From the NCBI GenBank assembly GCA_017459895.1, contig JAFUCA010000018.1, forward strand, positions 1-41,118: a stretch of 41,118 nt of DNA, written 5' to 3'. Position 1 is the first letter of the stretch; each line of letters opens with the position of its first letter. Shown here piece by piece: positions 15,749 to 22,883 of this stretch. The notes beneath the pieces are model-generated. The model did not search any database and was not told the origin of the DNA. It saw nothing but the letters and a program-made list of their open reading frames with translations. Source of the stretch: Bacillota bacterium. Its GTDB lineage: Bacteria; Bacillota; Clostridia; Peptostreptococcales; Anaerovoracaceae. The translations under genes and the position numbers were made by a program.

Positions 15749-17032
15749 TTATTTCTTCACTGCGTTGTCATACATGAAGTCGACGGCCTTGCGGACCTTG
15801 ATGTCGCCGCTGATCATGCTGATGTTCTGGGCACCGATCATCTCCGCCAGCTTATCCTTCTCCATGCCGTACTGCTGTGCCATCTTCTCCAGTTCCTCGG
15901 AGACTTCCTCGTCCGTCACTTCGAAATTCTCCTGATCCGCAACGGCGCTGACGATCATCTGAGTCTTGACCTTCTTGTGGGCTTCCTCCCGGATGTCTTC
16001 TCTGAATTCCTCTGGCTCCTTGCCCAGATACTTCATATAGGTCGCCAGATCCATGCCCTGCGCTCTCAGCTGCTGATCGAACTGGCTCATCTGATTGTCG
16101 ATCTCCTGCTCTACCAGCGGAGCCGGGACATCGATGTCGTTGGCGTTGAAGACAGCCTCGATGACCGCGTTCTTCATGCGGTTCTCCGCGCTCTCCGCCT
16201 TGGACTTCTCCAGCTTCTGTCTGGTGTCCGCTCTCAGCTCGTCCAGCGTATCAAACTCGCTGATGTCCTTCACGAAATCATCATCGATCTGCGGGAGCTC
16301 CTGCTCCTTGATCTCATGCACCTTGCACTTGAAGACCGCTTCCTTGCCGGCCAGTTCCTCTGCGTGATAATCCTCCGGGAAGGTGACCGTCACGTCTCTC
16401 TGTTCGTCCTTGACCGCGCCGATCAGCTGCTCCTCAAATCCCGGGATGAATGTGCCGGAACCCAGCTTCAGCGGCTGACGCTCCGCGGTGCCGCCCTCAA
16501 ACTGCTCATCGCCGACCCAGCCTTCGTAGTCGATCAGAACCATGTCGCCGTCCTGCGCCGGACGATCCACCTCGACCATGCGGGAATTTCTCTTCGCCAT
16601 CTCGGCGATCTCATTCTCCACATCCTCATCGGTGACTTCCGCGCTGACGGTCTCGATCTCCACACCCTTGTAGTCCTTGATCTCAAGCTCCGGATAGACC
16701 GCAACGGTGACCGTGGCTTCGAAGCCTTCGCCCTTACGGATCTCGCCGAACTCGGTTCTGGGATAATCGATGACATCCAGATCCAGCTCGTCCAGAGCCA
16801 GCGGATAGTTCAGTGAAAACAGGTTATTGATTGCATCTTCGAAGAAGATGCCCTCGCCGTAATGCCTCTCTATAATACTTCTGGGAGCCTTGCCCTTGCG
16901 GAATCCGTCGATCTGGAATTTGTCCTTTTCTTTTTTGTAGACATTGACTACTGCATTTTCGAATTCCTCAGCGGTGAACTCCATCTTGAATTTCGCTTCT
17001 GTGTTTTCTTTTGAAAGTAATGTCGCCTTCAT
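15749..17032 (-). CDS. tig: Trigger factor
   Basis: A 427-residue ribosome-bound chaperone. The ribosome-binding signature GFRKGKAPRSIIERHYG occurs around residues 43-60, followed by an FKBP-type prolyl isomerase domain (about 150-245, with LIDYEGWVG and GSGTFIPGFEEQLIG) and a helical substrate-binding C-domain. It is the first gene of the tig-clpP-clpX-lon-engB-DUF1232-hpt-pduL run. A good promoter lies about 40 bases upstream, and AGGAGG precedes the start. Confidence 0.97.
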   Translation of the reverse strand: MKATLLSKENTEAKFKMEFTAEEFENAVVNVYKKEKDKFQIDGFRKGKAPRSIIERHYGEGIFFEDAINNLFSLNYPLALDELDLDVIDYPRTEFGEIRKGEGFEATVTVAVYPELEIKDYKGVEIETVSAEVTDEDVENEIAEMAKRNSRMVEVDRPAQDGDMVLIDYEGWVGDEQFEGGTAERQPLKLGSGTFIPGFEEQLIGAVKDEQRDVTVTFPEDYHAEELAGKEAVFKCKVHEIKEQELPQIDDDFVKDISEFDTLDELRADTRQKLEKSKAESAENRMKNAVIEAVFNANDIDVPAPLVEQEIDNQMSQFDQQLRAQGMDLATYMKYLGKEPEEFREDIREEAHKKVKTQMIVSAVADQENFEVTDEEVSEELEKMAQQYGMEKDKLAEMIGAQNISMISGDIKVRKAVDFMYDNAVKK

Positions 17033-17069
17033 GTATTTTTCCTCCTGTTATGAACGCATAGTGCATATT

Positions 17070-17098
17070 ATTATACCGCCGTTTATGTCATCTGTAAA
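17070..17098 (-). promoter_or_regulatory. Promoter of tig and the proteostasis operon
   Basis: On the minus strand, TTTACA (17098-17093) and TATAAT (17075-17070) are separated by exactly 17 bases, so the start of transcription would lie about 30 bases before the tig ATG. I see no CtsR-type direct repeat or CIRCE inverted repeat overlapping it, so heat-shock repression of that type is not indicated. Confidence 0.8.
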
Positions 17099-17129
17099 GA
17101 CTGAAAACGCCGAAAAATACAGCTTTATC

Positions 17130-17161
17130 AAAACAGGACCCCGTTTGTCCACAAGGTCCTG
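17130..17161 (-). terminator. Likely terminator after the CYTH gene
   Basis: CAGGACC (17161-17155) and GGTCCTG (17140-17134) form a 7-base stem with a 14-base loop, followed by four T residues. It lies about 20 bases after the CYTH stop codon and before the tig promoter. The T tract is short. Confidence 0.55.
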
Positions 17162-17183
17162 CTCCATGATTTCTTCTTATCCT

Positions 17184-17798
17184 TTACCGATGGCAGATCA
17201 GCTCGATCCCCTTCGCGTATTTGCTCGTATCCTCCGGCTCCAGTCCGTAGACCTCCTGCAGGCGCCGGCCGATCTCGACCAGCTCCTCCGTTTCGCCGGA
17301 GAACAGCTCTACTTCGACCTCCCGCACCGGCGTGCTCTCATCTCCGGCAAAAACATCGCCTTCATCCACCGATACCTCGAAGATCCCTTCGCCTGTGTCG
17401 ATCCGGAATCTCCTGCGCCGGATATCCGTGCGGATCAGCTCGATCATCTCCTTGTCCCGGATCAGAGGCTCCAGCTCCTCGCCGATATCGCTCTCCAGAA
17501 AAACGCTGACATCGGGGCTGCTGTCTGAGACCGGAACGGTCAGCTCCTCCCGGACATGCAGTCCGTCTTCGCTCTTGCCGCTCCATTTCAGTGTAGCGAT
17601 CATCCGGTCATCTTCTCTTCTGACCCGGTAGGCGATCTTGTTTCTCGCCAGATCCAGCTCGCTGGTGTCGTAATAGATCGCGTACAGACTGATTTCTTCT
17701 CTTGAATCCTCTTCTTCGATCTCAGAAAAAAGGCTGTCTTCCCAGATCCGCGCGGCGATGTCCTCGTCCGGGATCCTGTATTTCAGTTCTATTTCCAT
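17184..17798 (-). CDS. CYTH domain protein (triphosphate tunnel metalloenzyme)
   Basis: A 204-residue CYTH-fold protein. The diagnostic ExExK motif is at the extreme N-terminus (MEIELKYRI). It is followed by the alternating acidic and basic strands (YYDTSEL, AYRVRREDD) expected of a beta-barrel tunnel that binds triphosphates with divalent metals. Family members hydrolyse inorganic triphosphate or thiamine triphosphate, and a few are class IV adenylate cyclases. The substrate here cannot be read from sequence. An odd point is that the only strong Shine-Dalgarno (GGAGG, 17834-17830) is separated from the ATG by a perfect hairpin (17808-17827). A weaker AGGT lies close to the ATG. Confidence 0.87.
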   Translation of the reverse strand: MEIELKYRIPDEDIAARIWEDSLFSEIEEEDSREEISLYAIYYDTSELDLARNKIAYRVRREDDRMIATLKWSGKSEDGLHVREELTVPVSDSSPDVSVFLESDIGEELEPLIRDKEMIELIRTDIRRRRFRIDTGEGIFEVSVDEGDVFAGDESTPVREVEVELFSGETEELVEIGRRLQEVYGLEPEDTSKYAKGIELICHR

Positions 17799-17847
17799 TT
17801 TACCTATACGGCCGGATCGTCGGCCGTTTCCTCCAAACGTACTTCAC

Positions 17848-17876
17848 ATAATAACACTACCGGCCGCTAAAGGCAA
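17848..17876 (-). promoter_or_regulatory. Possible promoter of the CYTH gene
   Basis: On the minus strand, TTGCCT (17876-17871) and TATTAT (17853-17848) are 17 bases apart, giving a leader of about 45 bases that includes the GGAGG and hairpin described with the CYTH gene. The -35 box matches only four of six consensus positions. Confidence 0.45.
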
Positions 17877-17902
17877 GTAAAATCGGATTGTTGCCTGCCG
17901 GA

Positions 17903-19330
17903 TCAATCCCCCTCTGCCCGCTTTCTCTCTTCCAAAGCCTGGAGAATCCTCTGATATACCTGCTTGGTGATGGGATACCGCCAGATACAGATCAGAGTCA
18001 GGATCATAAACAGCGCCGGAATGACCGTCAGGGACAGATGGGTCCACAGCAGCGCGGTCTCCGTCTGCACCGAGGCGCTTCCGTCAAATCCGGCGATCCC
18101 GAGAATCACTCCCAGAAGCTGCAGTCCCAGCGCCTCCGACAGAGATTCGGATATGGACTGCATGGAGATGACCATACCGGATCGCTCCCTGCGGTTGGTC
18201 AGCTGGTCGTCCTCGCAGACATCGTAGACCATGGCCGCGATCAACTGCCAGTAGCAGATGCTTCCCATGGACAGGAAGAAGGAGTACGCGACCATCTGCG
18301 CCGCATCCGGGATACCGGTGAGCCCATAAACGGCCGATGCCGCCGTGCTGATCCCCATCCCGGCCAGGAACATCGACCGCTTGTCGAAGCGCCTTGTCAT
18401 GCGGATCAGTACCGGAACGAAGACCACAGAGATGAAGGTCTGAAATGCCATGATGGCGGAGATCGTCCATGCGGGAAGGTGGAGATTATACGTGTAGAAA
18501 TACATCCGGTCCGAAGAGATCATCGTGTTCGCCAGAAGATAGAATACGCTGGCCAGAATGATGCACCGGGCGGATCGCAGGTGCAGGATCTCCCAGTAGT
18601 TTCGGATGATATCCGCAAGGACCGCGAGGGCTGCAGCCGGCCTCTTCCCGGAAGTCCGCGCAGCGTTCCCGCCGGCCGCTTTCTCTGCTGTGATCGAGCC
18701 TTCTTCCCGCTCCTGCCGGATCCCCCATCCGCCGATGAAGATCACCAGCGCTGTGACGATCCCGCAGATGATGCCAACGGCCTGCCAGCTTCCCGCCTCG
18801 CTCCTTCCGATCTGCATCAGCGCGTCCACAATGACCGTGGGCAGGATGGTTCCCACCGCTCCTCCCAGGGTATTGTAGACATACACATAGCCCCGCAGCG
18901 CCGTCCGCTCATCGTAATCCTGCGTCAGCTCAGCGCCCCAGGCCAGGTACGGCACATAAAACACGCAGAACGCCGTCCAGACGATCAGCAGCATCAGCAT
19001 ATAGTACAGGATCCGCAGGCTCTGAGGGGCTTCGAAGGTCGTAAACAGCAGCGCTGTGGCGATGCCCAGAGGGAAGGCGCCAGCCAGGATGAAGGGGCGG
19101 CGTTTGCCGAAGCGGCTGCGGCTGTGATCCGAAAGATACCCCACCAGAGAGCTGGCGACCACATCCCAGACCGATCCGACGGCAGCGATGGTTCCGGCAA
19201 TGGCCGGAGGCACGTGGGCGACGGTCGTCAGGAAAAACAGCAGAAATGTACCGATGAAGCTGTAAACGACCGCATCCCCCATGCCGATCATTCCGTATAG
19301 ATTTTTTGTCCTGAAATCAACTCGGTTCAT
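17903..19330 (-). CDS. GPH-family (MFS) sugar:cation symporter
   Basis: A 475-residue membrane protein with about 12 helices. The N-terminal pattern (RTKNLYGMIGMGDAVVYSF) and the loop GYLSDHSRSRFGKRRPFILA are characteristic of the glycoside-pentoside-hexuronide:cation symporter family (MFS_2). Such proteins take up glycosides, pentoses or hexuronates with sodium or protons. No catabolic gene lies beside it, so the substrate is unknown. It follows the arc operon but has its own promoter and a terminator in front. The start is chosen from the family N-terminus. It has no recognisable Shine-Dalgarno and is preceded by a palindrome. Confidence 0.87.
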   Translation of the reverse strand: MNRVDFRTKNLYGMIGMGDAVVYSFIGTFLLFFLTTVAHVPPAIAGTIAAVGSVWDVVASSLVGYLSDHSRSRFGKRRPFILAGAFPLGIATALLFTTFEAPQSLRILYYMLMLLIVWTAFCVFYVPYLAWGAELTQDYDERTALRGYVYVYNTLGGAVGTILPTVIVDALMQIGRSEAGSWQAVGIICGIVTALVIFIGGWGIRQEREEGSITAEKAAGGNAARTSGKRPAAALAVLADIIRNYWEILHLRSARCIILASVFYLLANTMISSDRMYFYTYNLHLPAWTISAIMAFQTFISVVFVPVLIRMTRRFDKRSMFLAGMGISTAASAVYGLTGIPDAAQMVAYSFFLSMGSICYWQLIAAMVYDVCEDDQLTNRRERSGMVISMQSISESLSEALGLQLLGVILGIAGFDGSASVQTETALLWTHLSLTVIPALFMILTLICIWRYPITKQVYQRILQALEERKRAEGD

Positions 19331-19344
19331 AATGACGCAGAATA

Positions 19345-19373
19345 CGGCAGGCTGCCCATGGACAGTCCTGCCG
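19345..19373. repeat. Palindrome in the leader of the symporter gene
   Basis: CGGCAGG (19345-19351) and CCTGCCG (19367-19373) enclose an imperfect inner palindrome centred on CCATGG. It lies 15 bases before the start codon. It could be a stem-loop that affects translation or an operator for a sugar-responsive repressor. Confidence 0.6.
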
Positions 19374-19420
19374 CATCCTTTATGGTGTTTATTGAGGAGT
19401 GCGATTCATAAGTTATTTAA

Positions 19421-19449
19421 ACGATACACTGAAATCCGAAGGATGTCAA
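19421..19449 (-). promoter_or_regulatory. Promoter of the symporter gene
   Basis: On the minus strand, TTGACA (19449-19444) and TATCGT (19426-19421) are separated by 17 bases and located just after the arcC terminator. The predicted leader is about 85 bases long and contains the palindrome at 19345-19373. Confidence 0.6.
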
Positions 19450-19462
19450 GAATCAAAAATAC

Positions 19463-19511
19463 AAAAAAAGTACCATCCTTCACAGTCTTACCGGGACTGC
19501 GGGGATGGTAC
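19463..19511 (-). terminator. Terminator of the arginine deiminase operon
   Basis: A 9-base perfect outer stem, GTACCATCC (19511-19503 on the minus strand) and GGATGGTAC (19478-19470), encloses an inner CAGTC/GACTG stem and is followed by seven T residues (19469-19463). It lies about 30 bases after the arcC stop. Confidence 0.92.
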
Positions 19512-19541
19512 CTGCTTCATACAATTTGTTTCAAACCGTCA

Positions 19542-20486
19542 TCAGTTGAAGGTGATCACGGTTCCGGTCTCTCCGGCCAGCGCCTCCACCGCCTTATCCA
19601 GGGAGGTGATGATGGCTTTCTTGCTCGGGAAACGGCGCACGAACTTCATGGCAGCTTCCACCTTCGGGAGCATGCTCCCGGCCGGGAACTGTCCCTCTTC
19701 GATGTACTTCGCCGCGTCGGCCAGTGTCAGGTGATCCAGGTCCTCCTGATCCGGCTTGTTGAAGTTGATGGCGACCTTCTCGACCTCCGTCAGGATCATC
19801 AGAATATCGGCTCCCACGTCTTCCGCGAGCAGTTCCGCCGCGAAGTCCTTATCGATGACAGCCGCAACGCCCTCCAGATGTCCGTCCATCCGCTCCACGA
19901 CCGGGATGCCTCCCCCGCCGCAGGTGATGACGATGCTCCGGTCCCATAGCTGGCGGACCGCGTCGATCTCAACGATGCGCTTGGGGATCGGGGAAGCAAC
20001 GACTCTTCTCCAGCCACGGCCGGCGTCTTCCTTCATGGTCCAGCCTTTGGAAGCCTCCTGCTCCTTCGCCTCTTCCTCCGTATAGAACGGTCCGATGGGC
20101 TTGGTGGGATTCTGGAACGCGGGGTCCTTCTCGTCGACGATCATCTGGGTCGCGACGGTCACCACCGGAATATTCCGGTTATCCTTGTTCAGCGCGTACT
20201 TCAGACACTGCTGGATGTGGTATCCGATGTATCCCTGGGACATGGCGCCGCAGACATCAAAGGGCATGGACGGAGTGACGTCCTTCGCCGCTTCGCTTGC
20301 CATCACGATTCTGCCCACCTGGGGGCCGTTTCCGTGGACGACGGCGATCTCATAACCCTGTCCGCTGATCTGAGCCACGTGCTCGCAGGTCTTCTTCACA
20401 ACGTTCAGCTGCGCTTCCGCGGTGGCCTCTCCCTTACCGGACTGCAGCGCGTTTCCGCCCAGGGCGATTACGATTCTTTCTGTCAT
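19542..20486 (-). CDS. arcC: Carbamate kinase
   Basis: A 314-residue enzyme of the amino acid kinase fold that converts carbamoyl phosphate plus ADP to ATP, ammonia and CO2, the energy-yielding last step of arginine fermentation. Visible motifs are the N-terminal IVIALGGNALQ, VVHGNGPQVG, and ITCGGGGIPV with a downstream VIDKDFAA. Length matches the family. It follows arcA by 28 bases with AGGAGA upstream, and it closes the operon before a strong terminator. Confidence 0.96.
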   Translation of the reverse strand: MTERIVIALGGNALQSGKGEATAEAQLNVVKKTCEHVAQISGQGYEIAVVHGNGPQVGRIVMASEAAKDVTPSMPFDVCGAMSQGYIGYHIQQCLKYALNKDNRNIPVVTVATQMIVDEKDPAFQNPTKPIGPFYTEEEAKEQEASKGWTMKEDAGRGWRRVVASPIPKRIVEIDAVRQLWDRSIVITCGGGGIPVVERMDGHLEGVAAVIDKDFAAELLAEDVGADILMILTEVEKVAINFNKPDQEDLDHLTLADAAKYIEEGQFPAGSMLPKVEAAMKFVRRFPSKKAIITSLDKAVEALAGETGTVITFN

Positions 20487-20514
20487 ATGATTGATCTCCT
20501 GTAATAGTGGTTGA

Positions 20515-21738
20515 TTACTTTAACGGTTCTCTGTTGACCGGGCAGCTCATGCAGCGCGGGCCCCCTCTGCCTCTGGAGAGCTCCGAGCTTGGGATCGAAA
20601 GGACTTTGACGCCCTTGTGATCCAGAATGTCATTGGTCACATAGTTTCTCTCATAGGTGACGACCGTTCCCGGCGCGATGCACAGGGTGTTGGAGCCGTC
20701 GTTCCACTGCTCTCTCTGAGCCGCCTGCAGGTCATTGCCTCCGCAGCGGATCAGATCCACCGCCGGAAGTCCCAGCTCCGCCTTCAGGATGTTCTCCAGG
20801 CTGTCGGTCATGCTGGCGAAGTGGGCCTCGCCGTCCTTGTCCAGCGTGATCTCAAACAGCTGCAGCGGTCCCTCGATCTCCGGATGGATGGTGAACTTGT
20901 CGAAGTCGACCATGGTGAAGACCGTATCCAGGTGCATGAATGCTCTGGATTTCGGGATATCGAAGACCAGGATCTTCTTGTAGCCGGAGTCGCTTCCCAG
21001 AACGTTTCTGGCGAAGTGCTCGATGCCGGCGACGGTCGTTCTCTGGGACAGGCCGATGGCTACGATCTCATCGGACAGGACCAGCACGTCTCCGCCTTCG
21101 ATGGACTCTTCATCGTAGTAGTCGTACCACTGGAAGGTTCCGTCCGGAGCGAAGTCCTTGTTGTACATGTACATATACTTCAGCAGCAGCGGCTCTCTGC
21201 GTCTTGCCGTCGTATTCATGTGATGGATGTTCAGACCGTTTCCGACGCAGGCTCCCGGGTCTCTGGTGAAATACAGGTTCGGCATCGGATCCATGTAATA
21301 CGGATATCCGGACGCGATGTACTCCGCCAGGGAGTTGGTCTTCACGTCGATCTCGTTCTTCTTAACGCCGGCGATGCACTTCTCCACCATCTCACGGACA
21401 GTCATGTTCATCAGGTATTCCTCCAGGGCTTCTTTGACTGCCTCGGAGTAGATGTTGCTCTCGCCGATGAATTCCTTGACGAACTGATTGCGCACGTTCC
21501 GGTCGGACAGCGCCTTGACGGTCTCGTCCACATAGTAGACGACCTCGACACCGTTTTCTCTCAGTACGTCCGCGAACCGGTCGTGCTCGTGCTGGGCGAC
21601 CTTCAGGTACGGGATGTCATCGAACAGCAGACGCTCGAAGTTGTCCGGCACCAAGCCCTCGACCTCGCTGCCCAGCCGGTGGAGCAGCACCTTGTTCAGT
21701 TTGCCGATTTCTGAATAGTTGTTGATTCCGGGTTTCAT
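20515..21738 (-). CDS. arcA: Arginine deiminase
   Basis: A 407-residue enzyme that hydrolyses arginine to citrulline and ammonia. Key regions are visible: EGGDVLVLSDE, the histidine-containing FMHLDTVFTMVD and the C-terminal catalytic cysteine in GGPRCMSCPVNRE. Length is standard. GGAGGT precedes the start. It lies between the ornithine carbamoyltransferase and carbamate kinase genes. No arginine/ornithine antiporter (arcD) gene is present in the window. Confidence 0.97.
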   Translation of the reverse strand: MKPGINNYSEIGKLNKVLLHRLGSEVEGLVPDNFERLLFDDIPYLKVAQHEHDRFADVLRENGVEVVYYVDETVKALSDRNVRNQFVKEFIGESNIYSEAVKEALEEYLMNMTVREMVEKCIAGVKKNEIDVKTNSLAEYIASGYPYYMDPMPNLYFTRDPGACVGNGLNIHHMNTTARRREPLLLKYMYMYNKDFAPDGTFQWYDYYDEESIEGGDVLVLSDEIVAIGLSQRTTVAGIEHFARNVLGSDSGYKKILVFDIPKSRAFMHLDTVFTMVDFDKFTIHPEIEGPLQLFEITLDKDGEAHFASMTDSLENILKAELGLPAVDLIRCGGNDLQAAQREQWNDGSNTLCIAPGTVVTYERNYVTNDILDHKGVKVLSIPSSELSRGRGGPRCMSCPVNREPLK

Positions 21739-21771
21739 ATTGAACCTCCGTTTCTCGCAGATGCGATGGTG

Positions 21772-22767
21772 TTATGCGATGGTCGCGACCATAACCGCCT
21801 TGATCGTGTGCATTCTGTTCTCTGCTTCGTCGAACACCTTGGAATGTCTGCTCTTGAAGACATCGTCGGTGACCTCGCGGATGTCGTAGCCCAGTTCCAT
21901 CTGGCTCTTGGCCATGGTGGTCTCAAAGTCGTGGAAGGACGGCAGGCAGTGCAGGAAGATGACGTCGTCGTTGCCGGTCGCCTCCAGCATTTCCGGGGTA
22001 ACTCTGAAGGGAGTCAGCATGCGGACTCTGTCCGGGATCTGATCCTCTTCGCCCATGGATGCCCAGATGTCGGTGTACAGCACGTCGGCTCCCTTGATGC
22101 TCTCGATATCGGAGCTGATCTCGATGCTGGCGCCGGTCTCCTCCGCAACGGCTCTGGCTCTGGCGACCACGTCCGCGTCGACCTGATCGATCAGTTCCGC
22201 CGGGCCGTATGCCACGAAGCTCATGCCCATCTTCGCGCAGCCGTACATCCATGCGTAAGCCATATTGTTTCTGATATCGCCGACGAAGACGACCTTGCAC
22301 TTGTTCAGCGGCTTAGCCACGTGCTCTTCGATGGTCAGCAGGTCCGCCAGGATCTGGGTCGGGTGATCCACATCGGTCAGTCCGTTCCAGACCGGAACGC
22401 CGGCGTACTTCGCCAGGTCTTCCACGACCCTCTGGTCGTATCCTCTGTACTCGATGCCGTCATAGAATCTTCCCAGCACCTTCGCGGTATCCTCCAGGGA
22501 CTCCTTCTTGCCCATCTGGGAGCTCTTGCTGTCCAGGAAGGTGACGCCTGCGCCCTCATCCATGGCGCCGACTTCGAACGCGCATCTGGTTCTGGTGGAA
22601 GTCTTCTCAAACAGCAGAACGATATTCTTGCCTCTCAGAAGTTCTCCCTTGATGCCGGCTCTCTTCTTCGCCTTCAGATCGTGAGCCAGGTCCAGCATGT
22701 AACGGATCTCCTCCGGTGTGAAATCCATCAGTGTGAGAAAACTTCTTCCTTTCAGATTAACAGCCAT
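21772..22767 (-). CDS. arcB: Ornithine carbamoyltransferase (catabolic)
   Basis: A 331-residue enzyme that in this context runs in the direction citrulline plus phosphate to ornithine and carbamoyl phosphate. Motifs seen: the carbamoyl-phosphate loop [19 protein letters not shown], and HCLPSFHD in the ornithine site (the usual form is HCLPAFHD). I chose the ATG at 22767 ([13 protein letters not shown]) because AGGAGA lies eight bases upstream and the family begins there. A GTG six codons earlier is less likely. It is the first gene of the arcB-arcA-arcC operon, downstream of a palindrome-bearing promoter region. The catabolic assignment rests on the neighbours, since anabolic ArgF is the same family. 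Confidence 0.95.
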   Translation of the reverse strand: MAVNLKGRSFLTLMDFTPEEIRYMLDLAHDLKAKKRAGIKGELLRGKNIVLLFEKTSTRTRCAFEVGAMDEGAGVTFLDSKSSQMGKKESLEDTAKVLGRFYDGIEYRGYDQRVVEDLAKYAGVPVWNGLTDVDHPTQILADLLTIEEHVAKPLNKCKVVFVGDIRNNMAYAWMYGCAKMGMSFVAYGPAELIDQVDADVVARARAVAEETGASIEISSDIESIKGADVLYTDIWASMGEEDQIPDRVRMLTPFRVTPEMLEATGNDDVIFLHCLPSFHDFETTMAKSQMELGYDIREVTDDVFKSRHSKVFDEAENRMHTIKAVMVATIA

Positions 22768-22821
22768 AGCGATATCTCCTTTCACTCCTAAATGATTGTT
22801 GTACGATTTGATCTTGATTAG

Positions 22822-22883
22822 ACTATACTATAACACAACTGGCACCTAAAGTGCCAGTTTCTTTGTTTTTTGATGTGCCAGTT
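22822..22883 (-). promoter_or_regulatory. arc operon promoter region with palindrome and third half-site
   Basis: A perfect palindrome, AACTGGCAC (22837-22845) and GTGCCAGTT (22851-22859) with a 5-base centre, overlaps the place where the -35 box should be. Two overlapping TATAGT boxes (22832-22827 and 22827-22822) can serve as -10. A third copy of the half-site, GTGCCAGTT (22875-22883), is a direct repeat of the second at a 24-base period and overlaps the stop codon of the upstream mocR gene. Two direct repeats plus an inverted repeat is the arrangement reported for operators of MocR-family regulators such as PdxR. The same palindrome could fold as a hairpin after mocR, but no T run follows on that strand. 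Confidence 0.6.

Noticed and set aside
17070-17098. Possible CtsR or CIRCE heat-shock operator at the tig/clpP promoter
   Set aside because: I looked for the CtsR heptad direct repeat and the CIRCE inverted repeat around the promoter and saw neither.
22837-22859. Palindrome as a simple terminator of mocR
   Set aside because: On the minus strand it is followed by GTGTTATAG rather than a T run. The T-rich tract is on the other strand, where no gene needs termination. An operator fits better, though a weak terminator role is not excluded.
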